From the NCBI GenBank assembly GCA_900104375.1, contig LT629302.1, positions 2,878,001 through 2,942,000 of the forward strand: a stretch of DNA of 64,000 nt, in the 5' to 3' direction. Below are positions 27,301-35,094 of the stretch, piece by piece (positions within the stretch are counted from its first letter, which is position 1; each line of letters opens with the position of its first letter). The DNA comes from Flavobacteriaceae bacterium MAR_2010_188. Its GTDB lineage: Bacteria; Bacteroidota; Bacteroidia; Flavobacteriales; Flavobacteriaceae. Made by a program: the position numbers and the translations under genes. Below the pieces are notes generated by a model. It was not told the origin of the DNA and ran no database searches. It saw only the letters and a program-made list of their open reading frames with translations.

Positions 27301-28012
27301 TGCTTTCGCCCAACGTCATTTTGCCAGCATATTTACCGTTGGTGAATAATGGATGGTGCATTACTATTAAGAGGTTTTTTCCGTCTGAATCCTTTATATA
27401 ACCTTCCATTTCTTCAACAAAACGTCTTTTGGTATTGATGTCGGTACATTCTTTATTGATGCCTTCAACATTATCCCAATTATTGTCGAACCAGTTGGTA
27501 TCTACATAAAGAATGTCTAGGGTTTCGTTGAGGACCTTATATTCTAATGGGCAAACATTATCTGGCTCTACCTTGGCACCTTCAATTTTTTTGTCGTCAA
27601 GATAATCTTCTAACCAACCTATTTTTTTCACGTTTTTTGAAGCCCATTCGTGATGTCCTGGTATAAAAACAGTTTCACCTTTAAAATCATTAGCAACGTC
27701 TAGTTGCTTCTTAATAAGAATCTCGTTATCCTTTTTGTTGCCATCTTTTAAAGTATAATCCCCGGTGTAAAGAAGGGTACTATTTTTCTCTGCCTTATCG
27801 AGGTAAGACTTTAATAAGGCTTCCATTTTAGGATTGCCCTCTACTCCTGCTGTACCCAAACCACCTGCTATGTAGAAAGTATAGGAGACGTTGTTTGTGT
27901 CCAAACCATCTTTGGATTCTATGTTAGATTGAGGTTTGTAGGTGGCGCAAGAAACGATAAAAGTGATTAGTAATAAGGAGAGAAGGGTTTGGGTATATTT
28001 TATTGGACTCAT
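24314..28012 (-). CDS. Lipoprotein metallophosphoesterase-like domain fused to an outer-membrane beta-barrel
   Basis: A 1232-aa protein from ATG 28012; the upstream TTG at 28033 is less likely, since the ATG starts a clean lipoprotein signal (LLLITFIVSC). Residues 30-370 follow the calcineurin-like phosphoesterase fold, but the metal motifs are altered: the first-motif Asp is missing (YIAGGLGTAG), GNHD reads GHHEW, and the final GHEH reads GHEES. TGDY and MHHPLF remain. The central part is a large all-beta/alpha region. The last 350 residues look like an Omp85/BamA-type barrel (NMDARDFPTRGLYFDL, GLRGYRNERFTGK), ending in a hydrophobic strand with a terminal Leu. It is monocistronic and convergent with the pigment operon. 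Function unknown. Confidence 0.85.
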   Translation of the reverse strand: MSPIKYTQTLLSLLLITFIVSCATYKPQSNIESKDGLDTNNVSYTFYIAGGLGTAGVEGNPKMEALLKSYLDKAEKNSTLLYTGDYTLKDGNKKDNEILIKKQLDVANDFKGETVFIPGHHEWASKNVKKIGWLEDYLDDKKIEGAKVEPDNVCPLEYKVLNETLDILYVDTNWFDNNWDNVEGINKECTDINTKRRFVEEMEGYIKDSDGKNLLIVMHHPLFTNGKYAGKMTLGESITPLPVVGTVINEVKTLGAFNPQQVNNQRYQYMRMVVSALAQENHRVTIVSGHEESLQYLTGGNIRQIVSGSMGSRTGTKMSKGTIANLGGSLDYEGNFTYGKEGFAILKYYEDGSSEVSFITDEDQHTFDVNDVFPPEKPEFPIPTFSETTKTVAITTDEDKLNKSGFYKWLWGERYRRYFGEPVTADIAILDTLYGGLKVTQPGGGHQSFSARLADDEGREYAMRGLEKDALKFLRFKVKGISYHEEEFKGTFAEDIVYDFFSTTHPYIQLVINPLAKEAGVNHANTQLFYLPKQPGFRLLGSDYGNTLYFIEQRPNDKQRDYAGYRRALPEEGGEIINFESTTDVLEKLKEDEKYSLDQKAYIRARIFDMLIGDWDRHEDQWRWAEYEISDDDVRFIPVPRDRDAAFSKFDGVAIPIIKMIMPDVRFWQSYSPDIKDIKWFNGEGNNLDRALLNKFDTSVWVEEAKYIQENLSDSEIDAAFKLLPEEVQDEASQKIKENLKARLKNIDDIARRYGERIQDKVTIHGTHKDDKIEVTRRPGGKTQVVLKRLLSDEKNKVFFDRTFNRDETAEIWIYGLNDDDKFEVKGEGDNEIKVRLIGGYGDDEFDIKNRKALKVYDWKHEGAEFTDKTPAHQFTNLYETNTFFWRYFNENNNVFLPNIGFRTDDGLFIGASDKYTNKGFNGEDFRFSHFLSANYYFNYKAVELQYEGIFNNIIPNWNLEVLGYYTSDKFTNNYFGYGNDTEYDEAEVGRDFNRARMQQVSFRTGIALRTIKLHALFENFKVDRDGNRFFTPTNVSENVFENQNYVGGEASLEYFNMDARDFPTRGLYFDLNLGYKTNLKLEDNSFGYVNFGLGFDRKLVTSGNLVLGSKARINANLGDNFFFYHAPSIGGNNGLRGYRNERFTGKTSFFHSSDLKLRLKKFVTAVTPVTVGIYGGFDYGRVWVADDVSDTWHTSTGGGFWVGSLNAFSVRAGYFVSEEDAILQVGIGFGL

Positions 28013-28357
28013 TTTTAGTTTGTTATTGAACAATGCTTTCTATAAGAGATAATGCCACAAATTTACTAAAGTAACGGTTGCGAAATTGTCTTTATAAAAA
28101 TTGATTGTGAGCTGAAGTGAGTAAGGAGGGGTGAAAAAGTTAACTTCTAGGCTGATTATTTGTGTTTATTGGGGGGGGAGATAAGTGTTTGAGGTGAGAT
28201 TTTGAAAACGGTGCGTGTATGGTGTCGGAGCATCTGCAGGTTTTTATGCGCTAATTTTTCAGTTCATAACTGACCTTTATTTTATGTTTTTCCTTTCGTT
28301 TTAGCGCTTACTCTGCTATTTTTTAAGCTAGCGTTGGCATTTTATTCTTCATAATAT
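28013..28357. other. Gene-free spacer at the edge of the foreign remnant
   Basis: This 345-bp stretch holds no ORF or RNA gene that I can support. It contains a run of eight G at about 28171 and the promoter region of the barrel gene. It probably spans the distal boundary of the Z1/PD-(D/E)XK remnant. I looked here for a second copy of the tRNA-derived repeat and found only a 7-bp match. Confidence 0.6.
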
Positions 28358-29347
28358 TTAATTCATATCAGTAATGTGAGGTTTAATCAATTCGTCAAAG
28401 CTTAAATCAATTGGAGTTGAGTTCACTAAATTACTAACAAATTTTAGATTAGAAACTTCTTTAGGAATATTGATATCTTCAATTTTTGGGATACTGGTCG
28501 ATTGATAAAACCGCAATGAACTTTTAGCTAATTCGTAGTCAAATTTAATTTGATTAACTTTTTCAATATCAATACCCAAAGTCGAATAGACTAGAAGATG
28601 GAGTTTCTCTTTTTGCTTTGGAAAATTATTTAGCTTTCCGTTTATTTTGATTAGCAAATCAATTATACCTAAACCTGCTACATTTGAACTAACTAAGACA
28701 GATGAGATTATAATTACTATATCGTTTATAGGATTTAGTTGTCTTGAACTAAAATGATGTATTCTTAATTCTGATGCGGAACTTTTAACTTCAAGACGTA
28801 ATTTACCAAAACTAAAATCGAATTTTTCCTCGGGAATGCTATGCCAACCAACTATCAATTTTTCTGGGAAAGAAGATTGTTCGATTAAAAATAACTCGCT
28901 CCAAAGACCTTGTATAGAATTTCTCGGAGTTTCTTTTACTGCTTTGAATAATTCAATAAATTTCCCAACCGTATGTTTTATTTGCTTATTTGATGGACTC
29001 TGACCAAGTGATTTTATCAATATTTGGCAAGTACTCAAAAACAGTTCTTTAACATCATTGTTCTGACCGATATAGGATACAACTGAAAAATTATTGTGAG
29101 TTACTTTGTCGTTCGACTCTATTTCGCATTTAAGATTGTGGGAAACTTTAATGTTAAAGAGATTCTGATTTGCAATAAAAAAATCTTGGTTCTGTTCTGA
29201 AATTAATATTAATAGACTTGGGTTATCTGCAAGGTTTTTTGCTATTCTATGATTTTCATAGCCTTTAATTGCCTTTGCTGAATAAGAATTAGAATTCTGA
29301 TTTTTCGGCAAAGGTAAATTCTCATATATTTCTTTTAAATCAAGCAT
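28358..29347 (-). CDS. PD-(D/E)XK motif protein (DUF4420-type), restriction-associated
   Basis: A 329-aa protein starting at ATG 29347. A nuclease core is visible around residues 160-180: EEKFDFSFGKLRLEVKSS, i.e. an Asp followed by E-V-K on the next strand. This matches the DUF4420/PD-(D/E)XK proteins that sit beside Z1-domain genes in bacterial restriction-like defence operons, often with a cytosine methyltransferase and a GHKL ATPase. Length is near the family norm, so the gene looks intact. It overlaps the upstream Z1 remnant by 8 nt. Because its partners are missing or truncated, it may no longer function in defence. Confidence 0.8.
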   Translation of the reverse strand: MLDLKEIYENLPLPKNQNSNSYSAKAIKGYENHRIAKNLADNPSLLILISEQNQDFFIANQNLFNIKVSHNLKCEIESNDKVTHNNFSVVSYIGQNNDVKELFLSTCQILIKSLGQSPSNKQIKHTVGKFIELFKAVKETPRNSIQGLWSELFLIEQSSFPEKLIVGWHSIPEEKFDFSFGKLRLEVKSSASELRIHHFSSRQLNPINDIVIIISSVLVSSNVAGLGIIDLLIKINGKLNNFPKQKEKLHLLVYSTLGIDIEKVNQIKFDYELAKSSLRFYQSTSIPKIEDINIPKEVSNLKFVSNLVNSTPIDLSFDELIKPHITDMN

Positions 29348-30527
29348 TAATTTTGGAGATTAATGATTGAGATAAGCGAACTGGAACCCATACTGCTATG
29401 GTGGCTACATTTTCGTAATCTGTATCTCTAAAATCGAGATTGTGTAATTGAACAGTTACAGAATCTTCCGATTTAATTTTTTCGTCTCCAGGATAAATAA
29501 CTTCTCCAGTTCTTGGGTTTTTACCTTGAAATAACTGCTGAATTTCATCCTTTTTCAAACGTCTTGTTCTTCGATTACCTTTTGCAATTAAATAAACAAA
29601 ACTGTCTTCTGGCGGAAATTCGTCTGTGTATAAGTCGATAACAGATTTTAAATTGGTGTAAGTTGTAGAATCGGTTTGTCTAGTAAACTTCAATTCATTC
29701 AACAAGTCCGCGAATAAATCCTTTAAAGGGATTTTGGCAACAAGATGTTTTTGCTCATCTGTTCTGTCTTTATGACCTTCATCTTCTAAAAATCGTTGCT
29801 CATATTTACTTACGAATTTGTCAACTATGGCTCTATTACTTTCTATAATAATTTCACTATCGTGTGGAGCCCTAATTCGAACCCATTTATTTCCAAAAGT
29901 GGTTCTTGTCAAATCTTCAGAAAGCACATTAGTTCTTGTCAACCTGAACATTTCATTCAGCACAAATCTTCTTTCCATTTCGTTTAGGTGCTGACCTGAA
30001 AGTTTATGTTCAAATAACTTTTTACGTATATCTTCTTCGTGATTTACATACTCACTAAACAAATGAATATTTTCTGCGTCAAGATATACACGACAGTGAC
30101 CTAAAAAGTCTTTTTTATAACCAAAGAAACGAGCCCTTTGTTGAATAGTATCAGCATTTCCAACACCCATACTTCTTGGCATATAGGTAATGGTCAAACC
30201 TTCAACTGTAAAGCCTCTATCCATTGCCTGACCACCAACTAGTATAAAAGAATAATTACTATTCCAATCAACTGAACTTCCCGCTCTCGAATTTAATTGT
30301 TCAACAGCTGTGTTACTAATATTATGACCTAAAGTTTCCAAAAGCACCTCAAAAGGTTGTATTTCAGAAGCGTTTGCTTTTAGGTCTTTATATGCCTCTT
30401 TAAATTCCGATATGATTTGTTGTTTAGTTTCATCATTATCCTCTCTTTCTAACAAAACTTTTTCCCAGAGACTTTTGGGTTTCCGTGGAGCATATCGCCC
30501 CGACGCTTCGGGGGAACCGATGGCCAC
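29340..30527 (-). pseudogene. 5'-truncated Z1-domain protein, remnant of a restriction-like operon
   Basis: The 395-aa frame matches the C-terminal portion of Z1 proteins: ILVGGQAMDRGFTVEGL and the RSMGVGNADTIQQRARFFGY segment are the signature region of the Z1 domain. Full-length Z1 proteins are about twice as long or more, and the N-terminal part with the helicase-like ATP site is absent. The first 17 residues are not Z1 sequence. They are a chance translation of the tRNA-derived repeat, with a GTG at 30527 serving as nominal start; recognisable protein begins at KSLWEKVLL (about 30475). The gene was therefore cut by the event that joined it to the tRNA-Ala 3' end. A methyltransferase and an ATPase are missing. 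Confidence 0.8.
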
Positions 30528-30668
30528 CCTCGCGCCGTTAAATAAAAAACCCGCAAACTTTCGTATGCGGATTTTTGTGGAGCATATCGCCCCGACGATT
30601 CGGGGGAACCGATGGCCACCCTCGCGCCGTTAAACAAAAAACCCGCAAACTTTCGTTTGCGGGTTTCC
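30477..30668. repeat. Two tandem 92-bp units derived from the tRNA-Ala 3' end
   Basis: GTGGAGCATATCG occurs at 30485, 30577 and 30669, exactly 92 bp apart; the third copy is the real tRNA. Each of the first two units carries the acceptor and T-arm end of the tRNA (ending in AACCGATGGCC), but the T-loop bases are replaced by a 17-nt GC-rich hairpin (CCCCGACGCTTCGGGGG, or GAT in place of GCT in unit 2). Each unit then has CCCTCGCGCCGTTAAA and a terminator-like inverted repeat. A 21-bp identity (starting GGGTTTCC) at 30477 and 30661 extends past the tRNA end, consistent with an attachment-site duplication. The hairpin and tandem structure are seen directly; the mechanism is inferred. Confidence 0.9.
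30635..30666 (-). terminator. Rho-independent terminator of tRNA-Ala
   Basis: On the minus strand, directly after the tRNA, AAACCCGCAAAC pairs with GTTTGCGGGTTT (12-bp stem, 4-nt loop) and is followed by a T-run. A degenerate copy lies 92 bp further on, at about 30543-30576. Confidence 0.85.
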
Positions 30669-30669
30669 G

Positions 30670-30743
30670 TGGAGCATATCGGATTCGAACCGATGGCCTC
30701 TACACTGCCAGCGTAGCGCTCTAACCAACTGAGCTAATGCCCC
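30670..30743 (-). tRNA. tRNA-Ala (anticodon GGC)
   Basis: A 74-nt cloverleaf reads on the minus strand: acceptor GGGGCAT pairs with ATGCTCC, a D-arm GCTC...GAGC, an anticodon stem CTACG/TGTAG with loop CTGGCAG (anticodon GGC), and a T-arm ATCGG-TTCGAAT-CCGAT. The discriminator is A and CCA is not encoded. Its 5' end overlaps the last base of the uspA-like stop codon. Its 3' end has been duplicated into two tandem units downstream, marking it as an integration target. Confidence 0.95.
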
Positions 30744-31540
30744 TATTTTAAACCTTTCAATACCAAAACTGGCATCGTTGAGCTATAGAAATCTTTTTTC
30801 ATGATTGAGTTCTTCTCCCATAATTTGGTAAAAAAGCCTCTTTTTCTCCTTACCACGCAAAGGATGTCCGGATTATAATCTTTATAATTTTCTAATACCG
30901 CTTGGAATGTGGTTGGGCTTTCAGTCTTCACCGTATTAGTTACCATGCTCGAAAGCTCATCGTTTACTATAAAGTCATCCTCTGTAAAAAACGCTGTCTT
31001 AACCAATAAGAGATTGAGCTCTGCAGAATATTTTTCTTTGATGTCCCTTAACTGGTCTAACACATTTTCTCTTCTTATAATGGCAGATTTTGTTGCCATT
31101 AAAATTGATTTGATTGGCTTATAAACTAATCCTTCCGGCACGATTAGCACCGGTAAATCCGTTTGCTTTACCATCTTACCAGAGGTGTTGCCAAGATAAA
31201 CGCGTTCCTTTACAGAATTTGTTCGAGGTTCTATTACCACCAAGTCGATATCCAAAGACTTACAAACCAGTTCTAATGTTTCAACCAATTTACCTTTAAA
31301 GGTTTTAATAACCACCTTTACGCCTTTTTGGTCCACCTTGGTAATATGTTCTTTTAAAAACGCTAAACTTTCACGCTCTAAAATGTGGTCTACCTTTATC
31401 ATGGTGCCTGCCTTTGTATAGACATTATATATCTGCACCACATAAACCTTTGCGCCAAATTCCTTGGCAAAATCGATAGCATACTGCAAATGACTTACCG
31501 CATTTCTCGACGATCCAACAGGTACCAAAATGTTCTTCAT
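30743..31540 (-). CDS. Universal stress protein (two UspA domains)
   Basis: A 265-aa protein made of two UspA-like domains, about residues 1-140 and 145-265. The first opens with NILVPVGSSRNAVSHLQYAI, and the nucleotide-binding-type G-x2-G-x-(n)-G pattern is seen at LGNTSGKMVKQTDLPVLIVP near residue 120. The second domain is more divergent, with MKKDFYSSTMPVLVLKG at its end. Such tandem Usp proteins are common in Bacteroidota and act in stress response. The gene is divergent from the GNAT gene and its stop touches tRNA-Ala. Confidence 0.88.
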   Translation of the reverse strand: MKNILVPVGSSRNAVSHLQYAIDFAKEFGAKVYVVQIYNVYTKAGTMIKVDHILERESLAFLKEHITKVDQKGVKVVIKTFKGKLVETLELVCKSLDIDLVVIEPRTNSVKERVYLGNTSGKMVKQTDLPVLIVPEGLVYKPIKSILMATKSAIIRRENVLDQLRDIKEKYSAELNLLLVKTAFFTEDDFIVNDELSSMVTNTVKTESPTTFQAVLENYKDYNPDILCVVRRKRGFFTKLWEKNSIMKKDFYSSTMPVLVLKGLK

Positions 31541-31613
31541 AATTGCAATTTTAAACTAACTTTATGCTTCCGCTTTCAAGCAACGGTTTAGAAGTGCAAA
31601 AATAAACATTAAA

Positions 31614-32114
31614 ATGATACGCAAAGCAGAGTTAGGGGATATCCACAGAATTACCGAAATTATAAAACTCTGCAGCCAGAATATGATTGTCAATGGAATA
31701 TTTCAGTGGAACGAGGAATATCCCAACGCCATCATTTTGGCAAACGACATTAAAAAGGGAGAACTTTTTGTGGTTGAAGAAAATCAAATTGTTCTAGGCT
31801 GTATCGTGATCTCGACCCAAAAAGATGAAATTTACAAAAGAGTTGAATGGCTCACCTCGGATTCAATTCACTTTTATATTCACCGCTTAGCAATCCATCC
31901 AGAAAATCAAGGAAGAGGTTACGCCCAAAAACTGATGGATTTTGCGGAGGCAAAAGCAGAAAAAGAAAAAATTGATTCCATTAGGCTCGACACATTTTCT
32001 CAAAATCAGAGAAATCAACGTTTTTATGAACAAAGAGGATATCAAAAATTGCAGGAAATTTACTTTCCTATGCAAAGTAAATTTCCTTTTTACTGTTATG
32101 AGCTGCTGATTTGA
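31614..32114 (+). CDS. GNAT-family N-acetyltransferase
   Basis: A 166-aa acetyltransferase. The acetyl-CoA-binding motif A is IHRLAIHPENQGRGYAQKLM around residues 85-105 (the Q-x-x-G-x-G/A core is Q-G-R-G-Y-A), followed by IDSIRLDTFSQNQRNQRFYEQRGY, the usual motif B with N-x-x-x-x-x-F-Y. The substrate cannot be predicted. The stop overlaps the TTG start of the MATE gene by 4 nt (TTGA), suggesting a two-gene operon. Confidence 0.9.
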   Translation: MIRKAELGDIHRITEIIKLCSQNMIVNGIFQWNEEYPNAIILANDIKKGELFVVEENQIVLGCIVISTQKDEIYKRVEWLTSDSIHFYIHRLAIHPENQGRGYAQKLMDFAEAKAEKEKIDSIRLDTFSQNQRNQRFYEQRGYQKLQEIYFPMQSKFPFYCYELLI

Positions 32115-33445
32115 ACGAAGTTCTATCCTTCAAAAATATAAATCGTTTAGCTATCCCTGCACTCATAGCGGGCATTTCGGAACCTGTTCTCTCACTTACC
32201 GATACCGCAATAATCGGAAATATTGACATTAATGCGACCGAATCCTTAGCAGCAGTTGGCATTGTGGGGACCTTTTTATCCATGCTTGTTTGGGTCTTTG
32301 GGCAGACAAGAAGCGCAATCTCATCAATCGTTTCCCAACATCTCGGTGCAGACAAATTAGATCAGGTTAAATCTCTTCCCGCACAAGCGATTTTCATTAT
32401 AACCTCAATGAGCGTCCTCGTGATTTTGGGAACTTATTTTATTCCTGAATCTATCTTTAAACTCTACAACGCATCCGGACTCATCCTCGATTACTGTGTA
32501 GAATATTATCAGATTAGGGTGTTTGGTCTCCCTTTTACGCTTTTTACGATTGGAGTATTTGGCGCCTTCCGCGGTTTACAGAATACCTTCTACCCAATGA
32601 TTATCGCAATCTCGGGAGCGATCCTAAACATCATTTTAGATTTTATCTTTGTTTACGGAATAGATGGCTACCTAGACCCGATGTATATCAGCGGTGCCGC
32701 CTATGCCAGCGTTATTGCGCAAATTGTAATGGCAATCATATCTGGCTTCTATATCTTGTCAAAGACAGAAATTCCGCTAAAAGTCACCTTTCCATTTAAT
32801 AAGGAAATCAACAATTTTATGTTGATGATTGCCAACCTTTTTGTGAGAACGGTAGCGTTAAATGTCACGTTATTTTTTGCGAGTTCCTTTGCAACCAAAT
32901 ATGGTAAGGAATATATTGCGGCCTATACCATCGCCATCAACATTTGGTTTCTCGGTGCGTTCTTGATTGACGGCTACGCCAGTGCCGGCAACATTTTATC
33001 CGGTAAATTGTTCGGCAAAAAAGATTATCGTTCCCTTATTTCTTTAAGCAACATCCTGATAAAATATAGTATTGGGGTCGGTCTTTTGCTAGCGCTTTTA
33101 GGAACACTCTTTTATAATTTCATCGGAAGTATTTTCACCGATGAACCGGCCGTTTTAAAGCAATTCTACGAAGTGTTTTGGATTATTCTTGCCATGCAGC
33201 CTTTTTGCGCGTTGGCGTTCTTATTCGATGGTATTTTTAAAGGTCTCGGTAGGATGAAACTGCTCAGGAATCTATTGTTATTTGCCACCTTCGTAGTTTT
33301 TGTGCCTTTTCTTTTTTTATTCGACAGCTTAAATCTTCAACTGTATGGAATATTCTTGGCCATAACCATATGGATTATCGCAAGAGGAATTCCGCTAATA
33401 GTAATATTCAGGCGACTTTTTTTACCGTTGGCGCAAAAGCAGTAA
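32111..33445 (+). CDS. MATE-family multidrug efflux transporter (DinF-like)
   Basis: A 444-aa membrane protein with about twelve helices arranged in two halves, the MATE layout. The early PALIAGISEPVLSLTDTAIIG segment and FGAFRGLQNTFYPM near residue 155 are typical of the DinF subgroup. The start is TTG 32111, overlapping the GNAT stop, since no nearby ATG gives the first helix. MATE proteins export cationic drugs or metabolites using Na+ or H+. The transported substrate here is unknown. Confidence 0.9.
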   Translation: MNEVLSFKNINRLAIPALIAGISEPVLSLTDTAIIGNIDINATESLAAVGIVGTFLSMLVWVFGQTRSAISSIVSQHLGADKLDQVKSLPAQAIFIITSMSVLVILGTYFIPESIFKLYNASGLILDYCVEYYQIRVFGLPFTLFTIGVFGAFRGLQNTFYPMIIAISGAILNIILDFIFVYGIDGYLDPMYISGAAYASVIAQIVMAIISGFYILSKTEIPLKVTFPFNKEINNFMLMIANLFVRTVALNVTLFFASSFATKYGKEYIAAYTIAINIWFLGAFLIDGYASAGNILSGKLFGKKDYRSLISLSNILIKYSIGVGLLLALLGTLFYNFIGSIFTDEPAVLKQFYEVFWIILAMQPFCALAFLFDGIFKGLGRMKLLRNLLLFATFVVFVPFLFLFDSLNLQLYGIFLAITIWIIARGIPLIVIFRRLFLPLAQKQ

Positions 33446-33471
33446 ATTTGAGGCATCTTTAAATCCATATT

Positions 33472-33570
33472 ATGGAAATCTTGAATTTTTTAGGTGGAAA
33501 CGGACTGTTTCTTATTTTGGCAATCGTGCTAATTGTAGTCTATTTCTATAATCGAAGGAAAAATCGATAA
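33472..33570 (+). CDS. 32-residue single-helix membrane peptide
   Basis: An ATG at 33472 opens a 32-codon frame ending in TAA at 33568-33570. The peptide is a short N-terminus (MEILNFLGGNG), one hydrophobic segment (LFLILAIVLIVVYFY) and a basic tail (NRRKNR), which obeys the positive-inside rule. It sits 26 nt after the MATE gene and 4 nt before queD, so it could be co-transcribed. Coding status is inferred from composition, spacing and topology; there is no family recognition. Confidence 0.5.
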   Translation: MEILNFLGGNGLFLILAIVLIVVYFYNRRKNR

Positions 33571-33574
33571 ACGC

Positions 33575-34024
33575 ATGAGCAAAATAAGAATTACCAAACA
33601 ATTTTCATTCGAAACTGGGCATGCACTATACGGTTATGATGGAAAATGCAAGAACGTTCACGGCCATAGCTACAAATTGTCCGTAACTGTTGTAGGCACT
33701 CCAATTGCCGACAATACAAACGTAAAGTACGGGATGGTTATCGATTTTGGAGATCTAAAAAAAATCGTAAAAGAAGAAATTGTTGATGTTTTTGATCACG
33801 CAACGGTTTTCAATAAAAACACCCCTCATGTCGAACTTGCTCATGAACTCGAAACACGTGGTCATAGCGTGCTGTTAGTAGATTACCAACCCACTTCAGA
33901 AATGATGGTCATAGATTTTGTTGAAAAGATAAGTACGCGTCTTCCTGGGAATATTCAACTTCATTCATTAAAACTTCAAGAAACTGAAACTTCGTTTGCC
34001 GAGTGGTTCGCCATTGAAAATTAA
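33575..34024 (+). CDS. queD: 6-carboxytetrahydropterin synthase (QueD family)
   Basis: A 149-aa member of the PTPS/QueD family, which converts dihydroneopterin triphosphate to 6-carboxytetrahydropterin in queuosine synthesis. Zinc ligands are visible: His in FETGHAL (residue 14) and the HGH pair after the catalytic Cys in GKCKNVHGHS (about residues 24-33). GMVIDFGDLK and the late LQETETSFAEW motif are characteristic. Length is standard. A pyruvoyl-tetrahydropterin-synthase-like role is the alternative but less likely in this phylum. Confidence 0.9.
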   Translation: MSKIRITKQFSFETGHALYGYDGKCKNVHGHSYKLSVTVVGTPIADNTNVKYGMVIDFGDLKKIVKEEIVDVFDHATVFNKNTPHVELAHELETRGHSVLLVDYQPTSEMMVIDFVEKISTRLPGNIQLHSLKLQETETSFAEWFAIEN

Positions 34025-34341
34025 AATTGGAAAACAATGGTAGATGTTGGACATAAATTGTAAGTCATAAAACCATAACATTTACTTCAATTAAAAACAT
34101 TCGTGAATTCGTGGCTGACAAATAAAATCACCGCGAATGCACGGATTAACCATCGTCAACATTATCAATAAATACGAAATCTATATTTATCATAAGGTTG
34201 CTGCCCTCTCATCGCATATGACCCAGATCGACTGCTGCTAACATTTGAACCAAAACTGTTTATTAAACCGTGGTATCGATTTCAATTATAAATATTCGTG
34301 AATTGGCGCGTTGTATAACAATTGGATATTATATTTGAAAC
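34025..34341. other. Gene-free spacer with a degenerate direct repeat
   Basis: No ORF is supported in these 317 bp. Two related stretches occur: TTCAATTAAAAACATTCGTG starting at 34086 and TTCAATTATAAATATTCGTG starting at 34281, both continuing GAATT. CACCGCGAATGCACGGATT (about 34129) is partly complementary to them. This looks like one of the ATTCGTGAATT-type spacer repeats of flavobacteria. The lpxH promoter must also lie here. Confidence 0.6.
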
Positions 34342-35094
34342 ATGCAAATTCCTGAAGGCAAAAAGGTCTATTTCGCTTCCGATAATCATTTGGGGCTACC
34401 CAATAGAAAGGAATCTCTTAACAGAGAAAAGAAATTTGTCTCTTGGCTAGATACCATTAAAAAAGATGCTGCTGCCATATTTCTTCTGGGCGATCTCTTC
34501 GACTTTTGGTTTGAATATAAAGAAGTGATCCCTAAAGGTTTCACCCGCACCTTGGGCAAATTGGCAGAAATCACCGATTCTGGTATTCCTATATATTACT
34601 TTGTTGGCAATCACGATCTTTGGATGCACGGATATTTTGAAGAAGAATTGAATATTAAAGTTTACCACCGACCAATGGAATTCACCTTCAATAATAAATC
34701 CTTTTTAGTAGGTCACGGGGATGGTTTAGGGCCTGGTGACAAGGGCTACAAACGGATGAAGCGTGTCTTTACCAACCCTTTTTCCAAATTTCTTTTTCGC
34801 TGGTTACACCCAGACATTGGCGTAAGGTTGGCCCAGCATTTTTCAATCAAGAATAAAATGATTTCTGGGGACGACGATGTAGAATTTCTAGGAGAAGATA
34901 ATGAATGGCTGGTGCTTTACTGTAAACAAAAGCTTCAAGAGAAACATCGTGATTATTTTCTTTTTGGGCACAGACATTTGCCATTAGAAATTAAGTTGAA
35001 TGATTCTTCAACCTACATAAATCTTGGTGATTGGATCAAATATTACACTTACGCAGAATTTGATGGTAGCCAGCTTCGTTTGAAAGAATTCTAG
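34342..35094 (+). CDS. lpxH: UDP-2,3-diacylglucosamine diphosphatase (LpxH)
   Basis: A 250-aa calcineurin-fold phosphoesterase. The metal motifs are complete: SDNHLG (D-x-H), LLGDLFDFWF (GD-x2-D), VGNHDLW (GNHD), VGHGDG and FGHRHLP (GH-x-H). The FDFWFEY segment is characteristic of LpxH, which removes UMP from UDP-diacylglucosamine in lipid A synthesis at the inner membrane. It converges with the MFS gene with a 4-nt overlap. Confidence 0.92.
   Translation: MQIPEGKKVYFASDNHLGLPNRKESLNREKKFVSWLDTIKKDAAAIFLLGDLFDFWFEYKEVIPKGFTRTLGKLAEITDSGIPIYYFVGNHDLWMHGYFEEELNIKVYHRPMEFTFNNKSFLVGHGDGLGPGDKGYKRMKRVFTNPFSKFLFRWLHPDIGVRLAQHFSIKNKMISGDDDVEFLGEDNEWLVLYCKQKLQEKHRDYFLFGHRHLPLEIKLNDSSTYINLGDWIKYYTYAEFDGSQLRLKEF

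Noticed and set aside
28220-28240. Second attachment site for the Z1 remnant
   Set aside because: Only GGAGCAT (7 bp) matches the tRNA-derived repeat, which is too short to support an att site.
30412-30637. Short open frames on both strands across the tRNA-derived repeats
   Set aside because: They translate the 92-bp repeats and their hairpins; the coding appearance comes from repetition.
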